Positions 1 through 6,561 of a stretch of DNA of 9,999 bases are shown piece by piece. The first letter of the stretch is position 1. Every line of letters starts with the position of its first letter. Where the stretch lies: assembly GCA_964447735.1 (NCBI GenBank), contig CAYUTJ010000023.1, forward strand, positions 1 to 9,999, written 5' to 3'. Made by a program: the position numbers and the translations under genes. Under the pieces are notes generated by a model. That model did no database searches and was not told the origin of the DNA. It worked only from the letters and a program-made list of their open reading frames with translations. The DNA comes from CAYSYN01 sp964447735 (lineage in GTDB: Bacteria; Patescibacteriota; Minisyncoccia; Minisyncoccales; GBS-2).

Positions 1-3
1 TTG

Positions 4-9
4 TGTCAA
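4..9 (-). promoter_or_regulatory. Consensus -35-like hexamer at left edge
   Basis: The minus strand reads TTGACA here, a perfect match to the bacterial -35 consensus, just downstream of the putative terminator. It would drive a minus-strand gene beyond the left edge. The -10 element and the gene are outside the window, so this rests on one hexamer and its position. Confidence 0.25.
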
Positions 10-17
10 GCCTTTAC

Positions 18-47
18 GAAAAAATTAGGAAAAAATAGATATTTTCC
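18..47 (-). terminator. Possible weak intrinsic terminator
   Basis: Directly after the last minus-strand gene (stop at 51-49), positions 28-33 (GGAAAA) and 42-47 (TTTTCC) can pair as a 6-bp stem with an 8-base loop. On the minus strand the hairpin is followed, after a TAA, by six T residues (complement of the A run at 19-24). Position and T-tract fit an intrinsic terminator, but only two pairs are G-C, so it would be weak. In such an AT-rich genome chance pairing is a real alternative. Confidence 0.3.
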
Positions 48-48
48 C

Positions 49-402
49 CTATTTTAGAACTTTGTGAAGAAAAAATTCTGAAATTTTTAAAATTTTCCTT
101 TCTATTGGAGGAAAACTTAAAATATAAGCCTTGATCCACTCCCAAATTTTAAGAAATAAGGATTTAATTATTTTAAAAGAAAATTTCATTCCTTTTTGAG
201 TGCCTTGCCAAATCTCCTTTCTTTTCCCCCAGCCTTTCTTTAAAAGTTCCTCAAGAGATTTGTTCCACTCCCCTATTACTTTTTTAATGCTCGTTGCAGA
301 GAAAGTTTCAGTTTCTGAATTTTTTTCTGAAAGAGCAAACAGAAAATTAAAATTTAGAAAAAGAAAGAAAAAAATTAACAAAAAAGCTAATTTCTCTTTC
401 AT
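49..402 (-). CDS. Small exported or membrane-anchored hypothetical protein
   Basis: I do not recognise this 117-residue protein. It starts at an ATG (402-400) and ends in TAG. Residues 1-23 are a short Lys/Glu start followed by a very hydrophobic Phe/Leu stretch ending FLFALS, which looks like a signal peptide or N-terminal anchor. The rest is basic and amphipathic, with a Glu/Ser/Thr-rich linker at about 25-38 and several Lys/Trp/Phe-rich helical stretches at about 40-117 (for example KIWEWIKAYILSF), which may lie on or cross the membrane. It has no cysteine and no catalytic motif I can see. It is the last gene of the minus-strand block, 30 bp after gltX, and has its own candidate promoter. 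A gene is likely because the frame is in strand with the operon, begins with a convincing signal sequence and is followed by a terminator-like hairpin. Its function is unknown. Confidence 0.6.
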   Translation of the reverse strand: MKEKLAFLLIFFFLFLNFNFLFALSEKNSETETFSATSIKKVIGEWNKSLEELLKKGWGKRKEIWQGTQKGMKFSFKIIKSLFLKIWEWIKAYILSFPPIERKILKISEFFLHKVLK

Positions 403-407
403 TCTTT

Positions 408-436
408 ATTGTGATACATTATTTAAAATTTGTCAA
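408..436 (-). promoter_or_regulatory. Candidate promoter of the small exported protein gene
   Basis: On the minus strand a perfect -35 hexamer TTGACA (436-431) overlaps the gltX stop codon. After a 17-bp spacer comes CACAAT (413-408), which matches four of six bases of the -10 consensus. The ATG of the downstream gene lies only 5 bases beyond, so transcription would start at or next to the start codon and give a leaderless or nearly leaderless mRNA. The region has no Shine-Dalgarno sequence, which fits. The -10 is imperfect, so this is a prediction. Confidence 0.35.
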
Positions 437-2025
437 GATTTCAATTTTTCTTTTGCAAATTTGATTCTTTCTAAGGTTTTTTCTTTCCCTAGAATTTCAG
501 CAATGTCAAATGGAGGTGCAGAAGCTTTCTTTCCAGTCAAAGCTACTCTAAAAGGCCACAAAAGATAACCCCTATCTCCTACTTCCTTTCCAATTTCTTT
601 TGAGAATTCAAGAGCCTCTTTCAATAGAGTTTTCTCTAAGTTTTCTTTTTTCCAGTTTTCATTTTTTATTCTCTTTAAAATATTTTCTAATTTTGAAAAA
701 GCTTTTTCAAGATCCTCTGTTGTTTCATCTTTCCATTTTAAAAGATCTTTCTCATAAACTAATTCTTTTTTAAAGAAAAAATCTGTCAATTCAGAAATTT
801 CAGAAAGTTTCTTTAATCTTTCTTGGTAAAGAGCAATGATTTTTTGGATTTTTTCCAAAGACATTTCCTCTTCTGTTTCTTTTACTTTAAAAACTTGAAC
901 TATCTCTTTTGCTCCATAGGCTGGAGGAAATTCTTTTTCTTTGAAAGAAGGCAAGATCAATCCAGCTTCGATCAAGTAAGGAATACAAAGCTCAGTTAAG
1001 ATTTCAACAGGTTTTTGCCTGATATAAAACCCATTTAAAGAATCTAATTTTTTAATATTAAAAACTGCTCCTCCTTTTTGAACTCTTTCTAAAGAAAATT
1101 CTTTGATTAGAGATGGTAAAGAGAAAATTTCTCTTTCTGTGCCTGGATTCCAACCCAAAAGAGCGATGAAATTGACGATGGCTTCTGGTAAATATCCAAG
1201 CTTTTTGAATTCTGAAACTCCCACAGCTCCATGCCTTTTAGACAATTTCGATCTGTCAGGAGCCAAAATTAAGGGTAAATGAGCATATTTTGGATGATAA
1301 AAACCTAAGGCTTCTTGGAGTAAAATTTGTTTTGGAGTATTCGGCAAATGTTCTTCTGCTCTAATTACATGAGAAATTTTCATTTCAAAATCATCAACAA
1401 CGCAGGCGAAATTGTAAAGAGGAGAAGTTAAATTTTTGGCAATAACAAAATCTCCAATCAAAGAAGCATCGAATTCCACTTTTCCTCTAACTAAATCTTC
1501 AAAAGCTACTTTTTTTGCTGGAGTTTTAAATCTAATTACAGCTTCCCTTCCTTCTTTTAAATATTTTTCAACTTTTTCTTTTGGTAAATCCCTACATTTT
1601 CCAGAATATCTTGGAGCTTGGCCAATCGAGAGAAAATATTGTCTCTGAGCTTCCAATTCTTCTTTTGAGCAAAAACAATAATAAGCTTTGTCTTCCGATA
1701 ATAACTTTTCTAAATATTTTTTATAAATTTTGCCCCTTTTAGATTGTCTATAAGGTCCGTAAGGTCCTCCAATATCAGGGCCCTCATCCCATTCAATTCC
1801 TAACCATTTTAAAGAATCTAAAATATCTTTTTCATATTCTGGTTTTGATCTTTCAAAATCTGTATCTTCAATCCTTAAAATAAAAACACCTTGATATTTT
1901 TTAGCAAAAAGGAAATTGAAAAGAGCAGTTCTTGCTCCTCCAATATGTAAATATCCTGTAGGTGAAGGAGCGAACCTTACTCTTACTTCTCCCGGCTTTA
2001 TGAACTTAAATTTTTCAGGATCCAT
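433..2025 (-). CDS. gltX: Glutamyl-tRNA synthetase (GluRS, class I)
   Basis: Charges tRNA with L-glutamate using ATP in the cytoplasm. The 530-residue protein is full length and has the class I signatures: APSPTGYLHIGG near residues 19-30 (HIGH equivalent at 27-30), LRIEDTD at about 50-56, and KLSKRHG at about 260-266 (KMSKS equivalent). CFCS (Cys117, Cys119) with Cys144 in SGKCR resembles the zinc site of zinc-binding GluRS. YNFACVVDD and HVIRAEEHLPNTP are conserved GluRS catalytic-core segments. The Lys/Glu-rich C-terminal third is the helical anticodon-binding region. I start at the ATG (2025-2023); a TTG directly before it would add one residue. It begins 22 bp after the murG stop and probably belongs to the same transcript. 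If Gln-tRNA is made by GatCAB, it would also charge tRNA-Gln; the sequence does not settle this. Confidence 0.95.
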   Translation of the reverse strand: MDPEKFKFIKPGEVRVRFAPSPTGYLHIGGARTALFNFLFAKKYQGVFILRIEDTDFERSKPEYEKDILDSLKWLGIEWDEGPDIGGPYGPYRQSKRGKIYKKYLEKLLSEDKAYYCFCSKEELEAQRQYFLSIGQAPRYSGKCRDLPKEKVEKYLKEGREAVIRFKTPAKKVAFEDLVRGKVEFDASLIGDFVIAKNLTSPLYNFACVVDDFEMKISHVIRAEEHLPNTPKQILLQEALGFYHPKYAHLPLILAPDRSKLSKRHGAVGVSEFKKLGYLPEAIVNFIALLGWNPGTEREIFSLPSLIKEFSLERVQKGGAVFNIKKLDSLNGFYIRQKPVEILTELCIPYLIEAGLILPSFKEKEFPPAYGAKEIVQVFKVKETEEEMSLEKIQKIIALYQERLKKLSEISELTDFFFKKELVYEKDLLKWKDETTEDLEKAFSKLENILKRIKNENWKKENLEKTLLKEALEFSKEIGKEVGDRGYLLWPFRVALTGKKASAPPFDIAEILGKEKTLERIKFAKEKLKS

Positions 2026-2047
2026 CAATTAAATTTTGAAAAAAATT

Positions 2048-3178
2048 TTATTTTTTTGTCAAATAAGAGATAATCTCTTTTGCAATTTTAGTTGCTGCTT
2101 CTGGTTTTGCAAAACTTTTGGCAGCTTCTTTCATTTTTTCCATTCTTTTTTTGTCTAGAATAAGATTTTTTAAAGTTCCAACAAAAAAACCAGGAGTTAA
2201 ATTTACTTCTTCTATTATAATGGCTGCTCCCTTTTGAGCATAATAGTAAGCATTTTTTAACTGGTGATTTTGAGCAGCTTCTGGCAGAGGGATTAAAATG
2301 GAAGGCTTTCCTAAAGCTGCAATTTCAAAAATAGTTCCTGCTCCTGCCCTTGCTACGACTAAATCTGCTAGACAATAAGCCATTTTTAGTTCCTTTTCTT
2401 TTAGAAAGGGAAAAAGATGATAATATTTTTTGAATTCTTCTTTAATTAAAAAGCGAGTTACCGTTTTTATCTTTTCAAAATTTGCAAATCCTACTTGATG
2501 AATAATTTCAAAGATTTCTAATAATTGATTCAAAACTTCCAAAATTTTTTCATTTATTCTCTGAGCTCCCTGAGAGCCTCCCAAGATTAATAAAACCGGT
2601 TTCTCACCGCTAATCTTTAAATATTTTTTTGCCTCTTCTCTGTCAGCTTTTAAAAGATCAACTCTTATTGGATTTCCCACAAAGATCATTTTCTTTTCAG
2701 GAAAATAAAGAGTTTTTTCGAAAGAAACGAAAATTTTTCTTGAAAATTTAGAACAAATTCTGTTTGCCAATCCTGGAACTGAGTCAGATTCGTGCAAAAA
2801 AACAGGAATTCTTAAGATAAAAGCTGCTAAAGTTACTGGAAAAGACCCAAATCCTCCTTTTGAAAAAATCAAATGAGGTCTCGAGAACAATAGAATAAAG
2901 AAAGATTGCAAAAATCCAATAGGAATTTTAATTAGGTCAATAATGTTTAAGATGAAACTTTTTGGACTAAAATATCTTCTAATTTTTCCAGTCAAAATTC
3001 CAATAATTTTTATATCTTCTCCGGGAAACAAAATTTGACTCCAAGGATCTTTGGGCCCTAAATATTTAAAAATCACTTCTCCTGGCCAGAGTTTTTTTAT
3101 TTCTCTTGCGACTGCTATTATAGGAATTGAATGCCCTCCTGTTCCTCCTCCAGTAAAATAAATTTTTAATTTTTTCAT
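2048..3178 (-). CDS. murG: UDP-GlcNAc:lipid I GlcNAc transferase MurG
   Basis: Transfers GlcNAc from UDP-GlcNAc to lipid I on the inner face of the membrane, making lipid II. The 376-residue protein has the GT28 two-domain fold signatures. The N-terminal glycine-rich loop GGGTGGH is at 10-16. A hydrophobic patch (about 73-100) is suited to membrane contact, followed by FSKGGFGSFP (105-114). The C-terminal domain has LILGGSQGAQRINE (197-210), then VARAGAGTIFEIAALGKP (275-292) with the nucleotide-binding Glu285, and QNHQLKNA (303-310). The usual HEQN motif reads HESD here (129-132), so the Asn that contacts donor substrate in E. coli is Asp. The ATG overlaps the ftsW stop by 4 bp (ATGA), indicating translational coupling. 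Identity is secure from motifs and the murD-ftsW-murG order. Confidence 0.95.
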   Translation of the reverse strand: MKKLKIYFTGGGTGGHSIPIIAVAREIKKLWPGEVIFKYLGPKDPWSQILFPGEDIKIIGILTGKIRRYFSPKSFILNIIDLIKIPIGFLQSFFILLFSRPHLIFSKGGFGSFPVTLAAFILRIPVFLHESDSVPGLANRICSKFSRKIFVSFEKTLYFPEKKMIFVGNPIRVDLLKADREEAKKYLKISGEKPVLLILGGSQGAQRINEKILEVLNQLLEIFEIIHQVGFANFEKIKTVTRFLIKEEFKKYYHLFPFLKEKELKMAYCLADLVVARAGAGTIFEIAALGKPSILIPLPEAAQNHQLKNAYYYAQKGAAIIIEEVNLTPGFFVGTLKNLILDKKRMEKMKEAAKSFAKPEAATKIAKEIISYLTKK

Positions 3179-4263
3179 TTCTTTTTTGAAATTTTAATTA
3201 GAATAGATAAACTTAGAATTTCACAAAGAAGATGGGAACCCCCATAGCTTACAAAAGGCAAAGGAATTCCAGTCATCGGTAAAATCCCAACCATTGAACC
3301 AATGTTAACAAAAGTTTGAGCGAAAATCCAGGTTAAAATTCCAAAACAAACTAATCTGGAAAAAAGTTCCTTTTTTTGCATTCCAATTTCGAAAATTTTC
3401 CAGAATAAAAGAAGATAAAGCAAAATTAAAATCGAAGCTCCTAAAAATCCTGTTTCCTCTGCAAAGACTGCAAAGATTGAATCTGAAAAAGAATGAGGTA
3501 AAAGCCCCAGTTTTTCTTCAGATAATCCCAAACCCTTTCCAATGATTTTGCCAGATCCTATTGCAATTTCAGCTTGTTTTGTGTGATAGGAAATTCCCAA
3601 AGGATCTAATTCTGGATTGAGAAAACTAAGGATTCTTCTCATTCTGTAAGGGGCAATTTTCACTAAAGGTAAAAAAGCCAAAATTCCCATAGATAAAATC
3701 AAAACAGTTTGCCAAAGAGGAGTTTTTGCTAAAAAAAAGAGAGAGATCGAAATTGCAAAAATGATCACTAAAGTCGAGATATCAGGTTGAAGAATTAAAA
3801 ATACAGAAATAAAAACCAAAATTAGAATAAAAAAGAAAAAGGTTTGGTTCAATTTTTTCTCTTCCTTTTTTAGCCTTGTTTCAAGCCAACTAGCTAAATA
3901 CAGAATAAATGTTAATTTTAAGAATTCTGAAGGTTGGAAAGAAAAATTTCCAATTTTCAACCATCTCGCTCCTCCTCTAATTTTTACTCCAAAAGGAGGA
4001 AAAAATACTAAAATTAACAAAATTAAGTTTAAAAGCAAAATTAAAGGCGTGTATTTTTTTATTTTTTTAAAATTCAATCTGAAGATTAAAAAAGAAATCA
4101 AAACTCCAGGTAAAAAACCAAAGAGAATTTGATGTTTTAGATAATGAAAGCTGTTTCCAAAATTTAAGAGAGATAATGGAGCTGATGCTGAGTAAAGGAT
4201 TAGAAATCCGAGGGAAATTAGCAAAGAAGAAATTATCAAGAGTTGGGAATCAATTTTTTCCAT
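3175..4263 (-). CDS. ftsW: Lipid II polymerase FtsW (SEDS family)
   Basis: Integral membrane peptidoglycan glycosyltransferase that polymerises lipid II at the division septum, normally with a partner class B PBP, which is not in this window. The 362-residue protein is strongly hydrophobic, with roughly ten membrane segments. SEDS signatures are present: GGARWLKIG and QPSEFLKL (97-117), QPDIST (159-164) with the catalytic Asp161, LPHSFSDSIFAVFAEETG (255-272) in the large extracytoplasmic loop, and the C-terminal NIGSMVGILPMTGIPLPF (320-337) followed by VSYGGS. RodA shares all of these motifs; the position between murD and murG favours FtsW. The ATG (4263-4261) lies within the 3' end of murD, a 14-bp overlap, and the TGA overlaps the murG ATG, so all three are likely co-translated. 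No Shine-Dalgarno sequence is visible before the start. Confidence 0.93.
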   Translation of the reverse strand: MEKIDSQLLIISSLLISLGFLILYSASAPLSLLNFGNSFHYLKHQILFGFLPGVLISFLIFRLNFKKIKKYTPLILLLNLILLILVFFPPFGVKIRGGARWLKIGNFSFQPSEFLKLTFILYLASWLETRLKKEEKKLNQTFFFFILILVFISVFLILQPDISTLVIIFAISISLFFLAKTPLWQTVLILSMGILAFLPLVKIAPYRMRRILSFLNPELDPLGISYHTKQAEIAIGSGKIIGKGLGLSEEKLGLLPHSFSDSIFAVFAEETGFLGASILILLYLLLFWKIFEIGMQKKELFSRLVCFGILTWIFAQTFVNIGSMVGILPMTGIPLPFVSYGGSHLLCEILSLSILIKISKKK

Positions 4264-5569
4264 AATATTTTACATATTTTTTGAAAAGATTTCCTCTCTC
4301 TTTGTAATTTTTAAAGAGATTAAAGGAAGGAGAAGCTGGAGACAAAAGACAGATTTTTCCTTTTTGGGTCTTTTCAAAAGATAATCTCACAGCATCTTTC
4401 ATATTATCGACAAAAAATATTTCAATTTTTCTTCTTTTCTTGTTCAATTTTAAAATCTCTTTTAAAATTCTTTCTCCAGTATCTGGAAATAAAATTAAAG
4501 TTTGAACTTTACTCTTTAAAATCCTTTTTGCTAAGTTTTTAAAATCCAATCCCCTATCGTATCCGCCTAAAATCAAAGTTTGGACCTTTTCTCCTAAAGT
4601 ATTTAGAGCAAAAATTGTAGTTTCTGGAATAGTAGATAAAGAATCATTATAAAAATAAATTCCTTTAAAGGAACCTAAAAATTCCAATCTATGGGGCAAA
4701 CCTTTGAAATTTTGAATTGCTTTTTTGATTTTTGTTTTTGGAATATTGAATATTTCTCCAACTTTGATTGCGCAAGCTATATTCAACAAATTATGTTCTC
4801 CTTTTAAAGGAATTTTTGAAATTGATATTCCAATATTCTGCAGAATGTTAGAATAATTTTTTATTGGAATTTTTTTGGCTTTTGATTTTTTGGCAATTTT
4901 TTTAATATTTTTATTTCTGAAATTGTAAATTAAAAAATCTTCTTTTTTTTGCCAGAGACAAATGTTAGCTTTTGCCATTAAATATTCCCTAAAGTTTTTG
5001 TAATAATCTAAGTGTTCTGGAAAAATGTTTAAGAAAACCGCAATTTGAGGAGATTTTCTAAGATTGTAAAGTTGATGACTCGATAACTCATAAACATAGA
5101 TTTTTTCTTCTGAATCTGAAAATAAAAGACTCAGAGGGGGCTTTCCAACGTTTCCGACCAAATGTACTTTTAGCCTCCCTTCTTTTAAAATTTTGTAAAT
5201 CAAATTAGAAGTTGTACTTTTTCCTTTAGTGCCTGTAACTCCAACAATTTTTCCTTTGCAATTTTGAAAAAAAATTTCAGTTTGGGAAGTAATTTTTCCT
5301 TTTTTAAAAGCTTTTTCTATTTCTGGCAAGTGAATCGGAATTCCTGGAGATTTAACAATTAAATCATAATTTTTTAGACTTTTAAGATAATTCTTTCCCA
5401 AATGCCATTTAACATTTTTGATTTTTGATTTTTTGATTTTTAAATTTTTATCTGCAATTCCAATTTTCTTTTTGGGAAAAATTTTTCTCAAAAACTTTAA
5501 AGTATCTTTTCCTTCTTTTCCAAATCCTAAAATTAAGATTTTTTTATTTTTTAAATCTTTTAATTTCAT
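4250..5569 (-). CDS. murD: UDP-MurNAc-L-alanine:glutamate ligase (MurD, possibly MurD2)
   Basis: ATP-dependent cytoplasmic ligase that adds glutamate to UDP-MurNAc-L-Ala. The 439-residue protein has the three Mur ligase domains: an N-terminal Rossmann-like UDP-binding domain (GFGKEG at 15-20, SPGIP at 74-78), a central ATPase domain with P-loop GTKGKST (113-119), ELSSHQL (161-167), NIFPEHLDYY (181-190) and the carbamylated-lysine position Lys200, and a C-terminal domain with GLPHRLE (290-296) and SPASPSF (410-416). The family motif NDSKATN is NDSLSTI here (308-314) and GGDGKSADF is GGYDRGLDF (335-343), so two lysines near D-Glu in E. coli MurD are Leu and Arg. With a murL-like gene nearby, this enzyme may use L-Glu (MurD2 activity); that is inference. 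It is the first gene of the second minus-strand block and must have its own promoter in the 62-bp upstream spacer. Confidence 0.9.
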   Translation of the reverse strand: MKLKDLKNKKILILGFGKEGKDTLKFLRKIFPKKKIGIADKNLKIKKSKIKNVKWHLGKNYLKSLKNYDLIVKSPGIPIHLPEIEKAFKKGKITSQTEIFFQNCKGKIVGVTGTKGKSTTSNLIYKILKEGRLKVHLVGNVGKPPLSLLFSDSEEKIYVYELSSHQLYNLRKSPQIAVFLNIFPEHLDYYKNFREYLMAKANICLWQKKEDFLIYNFRNKNIKKIAKKSKAKKIPIKNYSNILQNIGISISKIPLKGEHNLLNIACAIKVGEIFNIPKTKIKKAIQNFKGLPHRLEFLGSFKGIYFYNDSLSTIPETTIFALNTLGEKVQTLILGGYDRGLDFKNLAKRILKSKVQTLILFPDTGERILKEILKLNKKRRKIEIFFVDNMKDAVRLSFEKTQKGKICLLSPASPSFNLFKNYKERGNLFKKYVKYYGKN

Positions 5570-5631
5570 TCCAATTTAAAGATAGCATAATTTTTTTTAT
5601 TTTCGAAGTTTTGATAACATAAAATAAAAAG
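5570..5631. promoter_or_regulatory. Divergent promoter region, murD and GTPase gene
   Basis: This 62-bp, almost pure A/T spacer separates two genes that point away from each other, so it should contain both promoters. For the plus-strand GTPase, TAAAAT (5620-5625) matches five of six -10 bases and ends 6 bases before the ATG, which again implies a near-leaderless message; no good -35 is seen. For murD, the minus strand has TATGCT (5589-5584) 14 bases before the ATG, with no convincing -35, and a GGA directly abutting the start. The location is firm; the individual elements are weak. Confidence 0.4.
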
Positions 5632-6561
5632 ATGCCGGCTAATTTACCTCCACAATTTTTTGAGCTTCAAGAAAAGCTAAAAAGGACCCAAGATATTGAA
5701 GAGAAAATTGAAATTTTGAAAGAAATGTTAGCTATTTGTCCAAAGCACAAAGGAACTGAAAAAGTTCAGAGAGATCTTAAAAAGAAAATAGCAAAATTAA
5801 AAAAAGAATTAGAATCATCTAAGAGAGGAAAAGGAGGTGAAGACTTTTACGCTGTAAGTAAAGAAGGCGCAGGACAAATAGTGATTTTAGGACCTCCGAA
5901 TTCAGGAAAAACAAGTTTGATTAATACATTAACAGGCTCTAATTTCAAAGTTGCTGACTATCCTTTCACTACAATTTATCCTCAACCTGCGATGATGCCC
6001 TTTGAAGATATTCAGATTCAATTAGTGGATACCCCTCCCCTAACAAAAGAATTTTCACCTGGCTGGTTGAAAAATTTAGCAAAAAATTCTGACTTAGTTT
6101 TGGTTTTATTCGATGCCAAAGATTCTCAACTTAAAAAGAGAATCAAAGAAATAAAAGAAATCTTTGAAGACTGGAATTTGAAAAATAAGAAAGCCCTGTT
6201 TTTGATAAATAAAATTGAGTTTTTAGAAAAAGAAAAATTAAAAGAGATTACAGAAGAAACAGAAATTGGATTTTCAATCTCAGTTTCAAAGAAAATAGGG
6301 CTTGAAGAATTAAAGAGAAAAATTTTTGAGAATTTAGAAATAATTAGGGTTTATTCTAAAAAACCTGGCAAAGAACCTGATTTTTCTCACCCCTTTGTTT
6401 TAAAGAAGGGCTCTTGCCTTTTAGATTTAATAGAGGAGATTCATCACGATTTTTTAAAAACTTTTAAATTTGCAAAACTCTTTAAAAAGAATTCAAAAAA
6501 ACCACTTATTGTGGGAAAAGATTACATTCTTCAGGACGGGGATATTATTGAGATTCACTAA
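5632..6561 (+). CDS. DRG/OBG-like GTPase with C-terminal TGS domain
   Basis: A predicted GTP-binding protein of the translation-factor-related OBG/DRG group; relatives bind ribosomes or RNA, but the role of bacterial members is not well defined. It has 309 residues. An N-terminal Lys/Glu-rich helical, probably coiled-coil region (about 10-62) leads into the G domain: P-loop GPPNSGKTS (87-95), switch I YPFTTIYPQP (110-119), G3 LVDTPP (131-136), G4 NKIE (193-196) and a G5-like SVSKK (217-221). The TGS domain fills 238-309, from IRVYSKKPGKEPDF to the terminal DGDIIEIH, and closely resembles the DRG C-terminus. G4 has Glu where NKxD is usual, and G3 has Pro in place of Gly; I believe the DTPP form is common in this bacterial subfamily. 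It is the only plus-strand gene here, divergent from murD and overlapping murL tail to tail by 17 bp. No Shine-Dalgarno sequence precedes the ATG. Confidence 0.85.
   Translation: MPANLPPQFFELQEKLKRTQDIEEKIEILKEMLAICPKHKGTEKVQRDLKKKIAKLKKELESSKRGKGGEDFYAVSKEGAGQIVILGPPNSGKTSLINTLTGSNFKVADYPFTTIYPQPAMMPFEDIQIQLVDTPPLTKEFSPGWLKNLAKNSDLVLVLFDAKDSQLKKRIKEIKEIFEDWNLKNKKALFLINKIEFLEKEKLKEITEETEIGFSISVSKKIGLEELKRKIFENLEIIRVYSKKPGKEPDFSHPFVLKKGSCLLDLIEEIHHDFLKTFKFAKLFKKNSKKPLIVGKDYILQDGDIIEIH

Noticed and set aside
200..568. Plus-strand open frame of 122 codons
   Set aside because: It lies antisense across the exported-protein gene and the 3' end of gltX, has no family motif, and its composition is that of a reverse-complemented AT-rich gene.
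1436..1648. Plus-strand open frame inside gltX
   Set aside because: Fully antisense to the well-conserved GluRS catalytic region; no recognisable motif or start signal.
5418..5445. Repeated TTTTTGATT-like units, a possible short tandem repeat
   Set aside because: They fall within murD and encode a Lys/Ile-rich stretch (about residues 42-52); they are best explained by AAA/AAG/ATC codon use, not a functional repeat.
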